NCBI GenBank assembly: GCA_002389055.1
Contig: DGNT01000052.1
Location: 1-8,142 of the forward strand
DNA from: Alcanivorax sp. UBA4485
Lineage (GTDB): Bacteria > Pseudomonadota > Gammaproteobacteria > Pseudomonadales > Alcanivoracaceae
Length of the DNA: 8,142 nt
Reading direction: 5' to 3'
The stretch's first letter is position 1. Every line of letters starts with the position of its first letter. Below are positions 1 to 5,565 of this stretch, piece by piece. The translations under genes were made by a program, and so were the position numbers. Under the pieces are notes generated by a model that did not search any database, had not been told where the DNA came from, and saw only the letters and a list, made by a program, of their open reading frames with translations.

Positions 1-1106
1 GGCAGGTCCGCCGGGGTCACCGGCCGGTCGCCGCCCTCTTCCCGGGCCCGCATAAGGCGGAACGCCCACACCAGCACTTCCGCCACGGCGGTATAGAGCG
101 GCCCGGGAATCTCCCGGTCGATGTCCACATGGCGGTACAGCGCCCGCGCCAGCGGCGGCGCTTCCAGCAGGGGCACGTGGTGTTCGCCGCCCAGCTCGCG
201 GATGCGCGCGGCCACTTCGTCGGCGCCCTTGGCGATCACCCGGGGGGCGCTCATATTGCTTTCGTCGTAGCGCAGCGCCACCGCGTAGTGGGTCGGGTTG
301 GTGACGATCACGTCGGCATCCGGCACCTGGCTCATCATCCGGTTGCGGGCCATGGCCTGCTGCTGGGAGCGGATCTTGGCTTTCAGTTGCGGGTCGCCTT
401 CGGTCTCCTTGTGCTCGCGCTTGATCTCTTCCTTGCTCATACGCAGCTTCTTGGCGTGGCTCCACAGCTGGTAGGGCACGTCGATCAGAATCACCACCAC
501 CAGCGACAGCACCATCAGCCCGCAGGCCATGGCGGCGAGACGCAGCGCATTGGCCAGCGCCTGCTGGGTGGGCTGGTCCATCAGCGCCATGAATTCGCCG
601 CGCTTGGCACTGAGGAACGCCACCGCCACCGAACCCACCAGGATCGATTTGGCGATCGCCTTGGCCAGCTCGGCCAGCGCCTGGGAGGAAAACTGCCGCT
701 TGAGGCCCTTGATCGGGTTGAGTTTGGAAGGCTGCGGTTTGAGGGATTTGGCGGAAATCAGGAAGCCGCCCAGCAGGTTGGGCGAGATCAGGGCGATCAC
801 CGCCAGCATCAAAAACAGGGGAATCAGCGCGAACAGGGTGCGCGCGCCCAAGTCCACGGCGTGGGTGAGCATCACCGTGCTGTCGAAGCCCTGGCGGCGG
901 TCGAACAGGAAGGACTGCTCCATCACCATGCCGACCTGGTCGAACAGCGTCGGCCCCATGGACCACAGACCGCCGACGCCGCCGAACAGCAGCATCACCG
1001 TGGTCAGCTCCCGGGAGCGGGCCACCTGGCCGTCTTCACGCGCCTTTTCCAGGCGCCGGGGCGTGGCCTCTTCGGTCTTTTCCTGATCTTCGGTTTCTTC
1101 GGCCAT
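1..1106 (-). CDS. flhB: Flagellar type III export gate protein FlhB (3' end beyond window)
   Basis: FlhB is an inner-membrane component of the flagellar export apparatus. Its cytoplasmic domain switches export from rod/hook to filament substrates. The frame stays open from 1106 to the window edge, giving 368 codons. The family is about 375-385 residues, so only about ten residues should be missing. The N-terminus has the family signature (EKTEEATPRRLEKARE, then GQVARSREL). Four hydrophobic segments follow at roughly residues 33-51, 88-110, 144-165 and 185-209. The linker motif MSKEEIKREHKE starts at about 223. The autocleavage motif NPTH is at residues 270-273 (N269 in Salmonella), followed by YAVALRY, so the self-cleaving form is retained. 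The start is fixed because an in-frame TGA lies 30 nt upstream and the signature begins at once. No Shine-Dalgarno sequence precedes the ATG, which lies inside a strong inverted repeat (1101-1160). It is last in the cheB-mcp-cheYZ-flhB series, 100 bp after cheZ. Confidence 0.97.
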   Translation of the reverse strand, partial: MAEETEDQEKTEEATPRRLEKAREDGQVARSRELTTVMLLFGGVGGLWSMGPTLFDQVGMVMEQSFLFDRRQGFDSTVMLTHAVDLGARTLFALIPLFLMLAVIALISPNLLGGFLISAKSLKPQPSKLNPIKGLKRQFSSQALAELAKAIAKSILVGSVAVAFLSAKRGEFMALMDQPTQQALANALRLAAMACGLMVLSLVVVILIDVPYQLWSHAKKLRMSKEEIKREHKETEGDPQLKAKIRSQQQAMARNRMMSQVPDADVIVTNPTHYAVALRYDESNMSAPRVIAKGADEVAARIRELGGEHHVPLLEAPPLARALYRHVDIDREIPGPLYTAVAEVLVWAFRLMRAREEGGDRPVTPADL

Positions 1107-1160
1107 GGCGGCGACATTCCGGGCATCATTACTTCAATGCCCGGATTGTCGCCGATGGCC
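1101..1160 (-). promoter_or_regulatory. Long RNA hairpin enclosing the flhB start codon
   Basis: The arms 1101-1126 and 1137-1160 are reverse complements over 24 positions. There is one mismatch (T1117/T1146) and a two-base bulge (1107-1108), and the loop is 10 nt (1127-1136). The inner nine pairs, TCCGGGCAT/ATGCCCGGA, are perfect. In the flhB-sense transcript the 3' arm contains the AUG (1106-1104) and most of codon 2. No U-run follows, so it is not a classical intrinsic terminator. A translational control element is my inference. A degenerate palindromic repeat that landed here is the alternative. Confidence 0.6.
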
Positions 1161-1206
1161 CGGCAAGCCAATCCAAGGATAAGAGGGGTTTGCGGGCGGT
1201 TATTCC

Positions 1207-1902
1207 CTAGAAGCCGAGTTCGTCGAGCAGGTCGTCGACCTGGTCCTGGTTGCTGACGATGTCTTCGCCTTCCGGTTTGATCTGAGGGCCGTTGACCAGC
1301 GACGCTTCCTCGCGCTTGCGGGTGTCGGCGGCGTTGCGGTCTTCCATGCGCCGCTTGAGGGCGTCGCGCTCTTCACCTTCCGGCACGCTCTCCAACAGCA
1401 CCTGAAGAAGCTGGTTCTCCACCTCCAGGATCACTTCCATCATCTTCTTGATCACCTGACCGGTGAGGTCCTGGAAATCCTGGGCCATCATGATTTCCAG
1501 CAGTTCCTTGCTGGTGTCACGGGTCATCGCCGGCACCGCCGCCAGATAGCCGCGTGTGTCGTTGACCAGCTGGCGGGCCTGGTCCAGTTCCATGGGGTTC
1601 TCGAACCAGGTCTGCCATTGCTGGTCGAGGCTTTCCGCACGGCTTTCGATTTCATTCTGCAGCGGCTGAGCCCGGTCCACCGCGTTCAGCGCGCGGTCGG
1701 CGGCCTGCTCGGTCATCGACGCCACATAATTGAGACGGGCGCGGGCGTCGGGAATCGCCTCCGCCGCCTTCTCCACTTCCTTGTCCAGACCCAGTTCCCG
1801 CATGCTTTCACGCAACATGCGGGTAAGCTGTCCGATGCGCACCACCAAGTCGTCGCTCTGCGCGCCTTCGTGTGCCGCCACTTGCCGAGCCTCACCACTC
1901 AT
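1207..1902 (-). CDS. cheZ: CheY-P phosphatase CheZ
   Basis: CheZ speeds dephosphorylation of CheY-P and so ends the tumble/reversal signal. It is 231 residues, close to the usual 210-260, and mostly helical as expected for the long four-helix-bundle dimer. The catalytic segment DFQDLTGQVIKKMM lies at residues 142-155. It contains D145 and Q149, equivalent to E. coli D143 and Q147, of which the glutamine activates the attacking water. A charged linker (about 175-215) leads to the C-terminal CheY-binding helix NQDQVDDLLDELGF, nearly identical to the E. coli tail. The start ATG has a good Shine-Dalgarno GAGGAG (1911-1916) eight bases upstream. It lies 40 bp after cheY, and the pairing with cheY is typical of beta- and gammaproteobacteria. 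No internal promoter is seen, so cotranscription with cheY is likely. Confidence 0.98.
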   Translation of the reverse strand: MSGEARQVAAHEGAQSDDLVVRIGQLTRMLRESMRELGLDKEVEKAAEAIPDARARLNYVASMTEQAADRALNAVDRAQPLQNEIESRAESLDQQWQTWFENPMELDQARQLVNDTRGYLAAVPAMTRDTSKELLEIMMAQDFQDLTGQVIKKMMEVILEVENQLLQVLLESVPEGEERDALKRRMEDRNAADTRKREEASLVNGPQIKPEGEDIVSNQDQVDDLLDELGF

Positions 1903-1942
1903 ATTCGGTTCTCCTCACCAGGGAAGCTGGACCCCGCATCGC

Positions 1943-2329
1943 TTATTTGCCCAGCTTCTCGAAAATCTTATTGAGTTTTTCTTCCAGGGTGGCGGCGGTG
2001 AACGGCTTGACGATATAACCGTTGGCGCCGGCCTGGGCAGCGGCCACGATGTTCTCTTTCTTCGCCTCGGCGGTGACCATCAATACCGGCAGCGCTTTCG
2101 TGGCGTCGTCGGCGCGGATCTGCTTGAGCATCTCCAGACCGTCCAGATTGGGCATGTTCCAATCCGAAACGACGAATTCGAAATCGCCGCCTTTCAGCTT
2201 GCCCAAGGCTTCCTGGCCGTCCTCGGCCTCTTCCACGTTGGTGAAGCCCAACTCCTTGAGCAGACTGCGAACGATGCGTCGCATGGTGGGAAAGTCGTCC
2301 ACCACCAGAATACTCATGCCCTTATCCAT
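1943..2329 (-). CDS. cheY: Chemotaxis response regulator CheY
   Basis: CheY is a single-domain receiver that is phosphorylated by CheA and binds the flagellar switch protein FliM. It is 128 residues, with no output domain. The key residues are all present: acidic pair D11/D12, phosphoacceptor D56 in VVSDWNMP, T86 in VLMVTAEAK, aromatic switch Y105 in GYIVKPF, and K108. These match E. coli D12/D13, D57, T87, Y106 and K109 with an offset of one. The DFPTMRRIVR segment after the acidic pair is typical of motor-binding CheY rather than of other stand-alone receivers. The start at 2329 has a Shine-Dalgarno GAGAGG (2335-2340) five bases upstream. A second ATG four codons in is possible but less well supported. 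It lies 65 bp after the MCP gene and 40 bp before cheZ; a hairpin occupies the upstream gap. Confidence 0.98.
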   Translation of the reverse strand: MDKGMSILVVDDFPTMRRIVRSLLKELGFTNVEEAEDGQEALGKLKGGDFEFVVSDWNMPNLDGLEMLKQIRADDATKALPVLMVTAEAKKENIVAAAQAGANGYIVKPFTAATLEEKLNKIFEKLGK

Positions 2330-2351
2330 CGTTTCCTCTCACTGCGTCATG

Positions 2352-2382
2352 GCGCCGGGTGGCGGGAGCGCGTCCCCGGCGC
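2352..2382 (-). promoter_or_regulatory. Intercistronic hairpin upstream of cheY
   Basis: GCGCCGGG (2352-2359) and CCCGGCGC (2375-2382) are perfect 8-bp reverse complements around a 15-nt loop, in the 65-bp gap between the MCP gene and cheY. No T-run follows in the transcribed direction, so I do not call it a terminator. A role in mRNA stability or processing that sets the cheYZ level is possible. In DNA this GC-rich, chance remains a real alternative. Confidence 0.35.
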
Positions 2383-2394
2383 GGTTCGGGGTGT

Positions 2395-4167
2395 TTAAAA
2401 CTCTTCCCAGTCGTCCTCGGTGGTGACCGGTTCACGGCGCGGCGCCGGGCGGCTTTCGCGCGGTACCTGCTGTTCGGCACGTTGCCGGGGCGCGTCGTTC
2501 ACGGCGTGCGGCTTGGGCTCGGACGGGTTCTCGTCGTCCTGGGCCGCGTTGTCGTCGTGGTCCTGGATGATCACCGGTACCCTGGCACTGCCAATGTCGT
2601 CGGCGGCTTCGCTGTCGAGTCGGAAGATCGACACCGCTTCTTCCAGACGACGGGCCTGTTCTTCCAGGGACGCGGCCGCCGAGCTGGCCTCTTCCACCAG
2701 GGACGCGTTCTGCTGGGTCACTTCGTCCATCTGGCTGACCGCCTGGCTGACCTGCTCGATGCCACCGCTCTGTTCCTGGGAGGCGGCGGAGATCTCGTCC
2801 ATGATGTCGGTCACGCGCTTCACCGCGGCGACCACTTCCTTGACGGTTTCCGAGGCCTGTTCCACCAGCGTGGAGCCTTCCTGCACTTCCACCGCCGAGG
2901 TCTCGATCAATTGCTTGATCTGGCGGGCGGCGTCGGCGCTGTTGCCGGCCAGGTTGCGCACTTCACCGGCGACCACCGCGAAGCCACGGCCCTGTTCGCC
3001 GGCGCGGGCCGCTTCCACCGAGGCGTTAAGCGCCAGAATATTGGTCTGGAAGGCGATCGAATCGATCATCGTGGTGATGTCCGCCACTTTCTTGGAGCTC
3101 TCGGTGATGCCCTGCATCTTGGTGGTGACCTGCTGCATCACGTCGCCGCCCCGGGACGCGGTGCCCGAGGCGTCGTTGGCCAGGCTGCTGGCCTGGCGGG
3201 CGTTGTCCGCGTTCTGTTTCACGGTGGCGGTGAGCTGCTCCATGCTGGTGGCGGTTTCTTCCAGGGAGGCGGCCTGCTGCTCGGTGCGCGAGGACAGATC
3301 GGTGTTGCCACGGGCGATCTCGGAGCTGCCCACGAAAATCGAGTTACTGCTGCTGCGCACGTCGGTGACGATCCGGGAAAGACTGGCCTGCATATCGCGG
3401 GTGGCGGCGAACACCTTGCCGATTTCGTTGCGGCCGGGCACATGCACCTTTTGCGAAAGGTCGGCACGGGCGATGCGTTGCAGGTGCTCCACCGCCTCAT
3501 AGAGGGGCTGCACCACGGTCTTGCGCAGGCCCCAGTAGATCAGCAGCAGCACCACCGCGGTGGCCGCCAGCGCGGCCAGACCGATACGCCCGAACAGCGC
3601 GGTCTTTTCGTGGTAGTTGGCCATGATGGCGTCGCCGCGCTGGTTGGCGTATTGAGTAAAGTCGGTAAGGCTGCCATCGAGACTGTCGCCCGGGGTGAGC
3701 AGCTCCTGGCGCAGGTCTTTGTACTCGCCCAGATCACCGGCTTTGAGCGCGGCGTACTGGTCGCGTACCAGCGCCATGACGGCGTTGAAACCGGTGGACA
3801 GCTCGCTGGCGCGGGCCTCGCCCATCTCGGTTTTGGGTGTGTCGTCGAAGTTCTTGAAGCGGTTCTGAGCACGCTCCAGCAAGTCTCCGACGCCGTCGAT
3901 CTGGTTCTCGGCCACCAGGCGCATGCCCTGGTCCAGGTAGTCGGCGGCCAGATCCATCTGAATGCGGGCGCGGTTGAGCAGCACCGCCGCCCGGCTCACT
4001 TCGTTGAGCTGCTCCACGTTCACCTGGTTCAGGGTGGTGATCGAATCGTCCACCATTTCGTTGGTGGTGAAACGCAACACCGCCAGCACGCTGACCAGCA
4101 GCGCACAGCACACCAGCGCGCCGGCCACCGTGGTATTGATATTGAGGTTGCGTAGTACTTTCATCAT
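2395..4167 (-). CDS. Transmembrane methyl-accepting chemotaxis protein, Tar/Tsr-like with CheR-docking tail
   Basis: This chemoreceptor senses a periplasmic stimulus and controls CheA through CheW. It has 590 residues. In order: TM1 (about 13-33), a periplasmic domain of about 160 residues, TM2 (about 194-212), HAMP (about 214-267) and a long helical signalling domain. The conserved tip runs from about 368 to 407 (IDSIAFQTNILALNAS, then VEAARAGEQGRGFAVVA). Glu/Gln-rich methylation helices flank it (about 295-325 and 490-512). The periplasmic region looks like the TarH four-helix-bundle type (SRAAVLLNRARIQMDLAADYL), but the ligand cannot be inferred. After residue 515 a charged, probably disordered linker of about 70 residues ends in DWEEF. 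This fits the xWxxF pentapeptide (NWETF in E. coli Tar/Tsr) that tethers CheR and CheB. The gene begins with two tandem ATGs; a Shine-Dalgarno GAGAGG (4178-4183) is 10 nt before the first. It lies 49 bp after cheB. Confidence 0.95.
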   Translation of the reverse strand: MMKVLRNLNINTTVAGALVCCALLVSVLAVLRFTTNEMVDDSITTLNQVNVEQLNEVSRAAVLLNRARIQMDLAADYLDQGMRLVAENQIDGVGDLLERAQNRFKNFDDTPKTEMGEARASELSTGFNAVMALVRDQYAALKAGDLGEYKDLRQELLTPGDSLDGSLTDFTQYANQRGDAIMANYHEKTALFGRIGLAALAATAVVLLLIYWGLRKTVVQPLYEAVEHLQRIARADLSQKVHVPGRNEIGKVFAATRDMQASLSRIVTDVRSSSNSIFVGSSEIARGNTDLSSRTEQQAASLEETATSMEQLTATVKQNADNARQASSLANDASGTASRGGDVMQQVTTKMQGITESSKKVADITTMIDSIAFQTNILALNASVEAARAGEQGRGFAVVAGEVRNLAGNSADAARQIKQLIETSAVEVQEGSTLVEQASETVKEVVAAVKRVTDIMDEISAASQEQSGGIEQVSQAVSQMDEVTQQNASLVEEASSAAASLEEQARRLEEAVSIFRLDSEAADDIGSARVPVIIQDHDDNAAQDDENPSEPKPHAVNDAPRQRAEQQVPRESRPAPRREPVTTEDDWEEF

Positions 4168-4208
4168 AGCCGCCGTTCCTCTCTCAGGAGCTTGCTTAGA
4201 AAATTCAT
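4164..4208 (-). other. Possible 14-codon leader peptide overlapping the mcp start
   Basis: An ATG at 4208, eight bases after the cheB stop, opens a frame encoding MNFLSKLLREERRL. It ends at a TGA that overlaps the tandem ATGs of the MCP gene. The arrangement would allow translational coupling between cheB and mcp. No Shine-Dalgarno precedes the small frame, so it may well be chance. Confidence 0.15.
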
Positions 4209-4216
4209 GTTGTTAT

Positions 4217-5278
4217 TCAAACCCGCTGCGCGCGGCCGGAGGCCGCCGCCAGCGCCAGCATGCGCGGCGCCACTTCATGCAAAGACAGTGTTTCCGTGGC
4301 CGCGCCGATGGCGATTGCCTCACGGGGCATGCCGAACACCAATGAGGTGTCCTCGTCCTGGGCGAGCGTTGCCGCCCCGGCGCGACGCATGGCCAACAGA
4401 CCCGCCGCGCCGTCCTTGCCCATGCCGGTCAGCAGCACGCCGATGGCGTTGCGTCCGGCCTGTGTCGCCGCCGAGTGGAACAGCACGTCCACGGAGGGAC
4501 GGTGGCGGTTCACCGGCGGGCCTTCATCCAGGCGCACGACATAGTTGGCGCCGCTGCGCACCAGTTTCAGATGCCGGTCGCCGCGTGCGATGTAGGCGTG
4601 GCCCGGCAATACCCGTTCACCGTCTTCGGCCTCTTTGACGGTGATGCAGCACAGTTTGTCCAGCCGCAGCGCGAAGGAGTGGGTGAACCCGCCGGGCATA
4701 TGCTGGGCGATCAGAATCGCCGGGCAGTTGGCGGGTAACGGCTCCAACACTTGCCGTATCGCTTCCGGGCCGCCGGTGGAGGCGCCCAGAATCACCAGCT
4801 TTTCACTCGACACCATCACCGACTTAAGCGGCTTGGGGGCGTCACGCTCACCGGCCTGGATACGCCGGGGCCGGGAACGGGCGGCGGCGCGGATTTTTTC
4901 CGCGATCAGTTCGCTGTACTCGATCATGCCGCTGCGAATGCCCAGGGCCGGCTTCTGCAGAAAGTCCACCGCGCCCAGTTCCAGCGCCCGCAGGGTGACC
5001 TCGGAGCCGGCCTGGGTGAGCGACGAGACCATCAGCACCGGCATCGGTCGCAGACGCATCAGCCGCTCGAGAAAGTCCAGGCCGTCCATGCGCGGCATTT
5101 CCACATCCAGGGTGAGCACATCCGGGTCGTGGCGTTTAATCAGATCCCGGGCCACCAACGGGTCCGGGGCCACCGCCACCACTTCCATATCGGCATGGCT
5201 GTTGATGATTTCGCTCATCAGATCGCGAATCAGAGCCGAGTCGTCGACGCACAGCACCCTTATTTTTTTCCCGGCCAA
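4217..5278 (-). CDS. cheB: Protein-glutamate methylesterase/glutaminase CheB
   Basis: CheB removes methyl groups from receptor glutamates and deamidates receptor glutamines, the demethylation arm of adaptation; CheA phosphorylation activates it. Numbering from the TTG start gives 353 residues. The receiver domain is at about 5-120, with acidic pair D12/D13 in VDDSALIRDLM and phosphoacceptor D58 in LTLDVEMPRMDG. A linker leads to the esterase domain (about 158-345). The catalytic triad is S167 in GASTGGPEA, H193 in AQHMPGGF and D289 in LLTGMGKDGAAG, matching E. coli S164/H190/D286. Start choice: the frame can be extended to a GTG at 5314, but that codon has no nearby Shine-Dalgarno. The TTG at 5278 follows GGGGGAG (5286-5292) by seven bases and gives MAGKKIRVLCVDD, the normal N-terminal length. 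It appears to be the first gene read from the sigma-28-type promoter at 5342-5368. Confidence 0.97.
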   Translation of the reverse strand: MAGKKIRVLCVDDSALIRDLMSEIINSHADMEVVAVAPDPLVARDLIKRHDPDVLTLDVEMPRMDGLDFLERLMRLRPMPVLMVSSLTQAGSEVTLRALELGAVDFLQKPALGIRSGMIEYSELIAEKIRAAARSRPRRIQAGERDAPKPLKSVMVSSEKLVILGASTGGPEAIRQVLEPLPANCPAILIAQHMPGGFTHSFALRLDKLCCITVKEAEDGERVLPGHAYIARGDRHLKLVRSGANYVVRLDEGPPVNRHRPSVDVLFHSAATQAGRNAIGVLLTGMGKDGAAGLLAMRRAGAATLAQDEDTSLVFGMPREAIAIGAATETLSLHEVAPRMLALAAASGRAQRV

Positions 5279-5285
5279 GATCGGT

Positions 5286-5292
5286 CTCCCCC
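5286..5292 (-). promoter_or_regulatory. Shine-Dalgarno site that favours a TTG start for cheB
   Basis: On the minus strand this is GGGGGAG, seven bases upstream of the TTG at 5278. The competing in-frame GTG at 5314 has no comparable site. The resulting N-terminus matches that of characterised CheB proteins. Confidence 0.7.
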
Positions 5293-5341
5293 GTTTCCAA
5301 GACGACGCCGTCACCGGCGCGGTTCGCCTTTGTTATTCACG

Positions 5342-5368
5342 CTATCGGCGGATAGCGGTGCTTCTTTA
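5342..5368 (-). promoter_or_regulatory. Sigma-28 (FliA) promoter for cheB-mcp-cheYZ-flhB
   Basis: Reading the minus strand, TAAAGAAG (5368-5361) is followed by 11 bases and then GCCGATAG (5349-5342). The FliA consensus is TAAAGTTT-N11-GCCGATAA. The -10 box matches at 7 of 8 positions, the TAAA core is perfect and the spacing is exact. Transcription would begin near 5335, leaving a leader of about 57 nt before the TTG of cheB. A 7-bp palindrome with a 4-nt loop (5340-5357) overlaps the -10 element. FliA control fits a chemotaxis operon, which is normally a late flagellar gene class. Confidence 0.8.
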
Positions 5369-5395
5369 GGATTTTTAGCCTCCCAGCTTGACGAC

Positions 5396-5457
5396 TTGTG
5401 GGAGCGGGCCCTGCCCGCGAGAGGGAGCGAAGCTCCCGGCAGGATTCCAGAGACTTT
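5396..5457 (+). repeat. REP-like palindromic unit, left member of a convergent pair
   Basis: It begins TTGTGGGAGC and contains two short hairpins. GCGGGC-CCT-GCCCGC lies at 5404-5418 and GGGAGC-GAA-GCTCCC at 5423-5437. The tail CCGGCAGGATTCCAGAG-ACTTT ends at 5457. The same layout occurs on the opposite strand at 5476-5539 with different stem sequences. The type recalls TGTGGGAGC/TGTAGGAGC intergenic repeats of Pseudomonas-like genomes. The family assignment is from memory. Confidence 0.75.
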
Positions 5458-5475
5458 GTTGGAGCCGCCGTTAGA

Positions 5476-5539
5476 AAAGCCTCTGGGATCCTGCCGGCCG
5501 GCAAAGCCGGCCTTTCGCTTGCAAGGCAAGCTCCCACAA
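5476..5539 (-). repeat. REP-like palindromic unit, right member of a convergent pair
   Basis: On the minus strand it begins TTGTGGGAGC. Its hairpins are GCTTGC-CTT-GCAAGC and CCGGC-TTT-GCCGG, and its tail is CCGGCAGGATCCCAGAG-GCTTT. Unpaired segments are almost identical to the left unit: 10/10 at the head, 7/8 in the middle and 20/22 in the tail. Both stems differ by paired substitutions. An 18-bp spacer (5458-5475) separates the units. Together they would fold into a long structured RNA downstream of cheR. Confidence 0.75.
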
Positions 5540-5565
5540 TCCGAGCTTCGTAGAGAGGTTCGGTG

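Larger units (their letters stand above)
5279..5565 (-). other. cheR-cheB intergenic region
   Basis: This is the only sizeable non-coding gap in the window (287 bp). In transcribed order it holds 26 bases after the cheR stop, the convergent repeat pair (5539-5396), the sigma-28-type promoter (5368-5342) and the cheB leader with its Shine-Dalgarno. No cheD or other conserved gene is recognisable. The small frames crossing it are made of repeat sequence. No T-run typical of an intrinsic terminator was found after either repeat. Confidence 0.85.

Noticed and set aside
129..1256. 375-codon plus-strand frame over flhB and the flhB-cheZ gap
   Set aside because: It is His/Gln/Arg-rich antisense of flhB with no recognisable domain. 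The minus strand encodes an unmistakable FlhB.
2359..4155. 598-codon open frame on the plus strand opposite the MCP gene
   Set aside because: It is antisense to a clear MCP and its translation is a biased Gly/His/Val/Leu-rich string with no family motifs. Long antisense frames are expected in GC-rich genes.
5396..5539. Repeat pair as an intrinsic terminator for cheR
   Set aside because: The structure is strong but no T-run follows it on the minus strand. It may pause polymerase or block RNases, but a terminator cannot be called.
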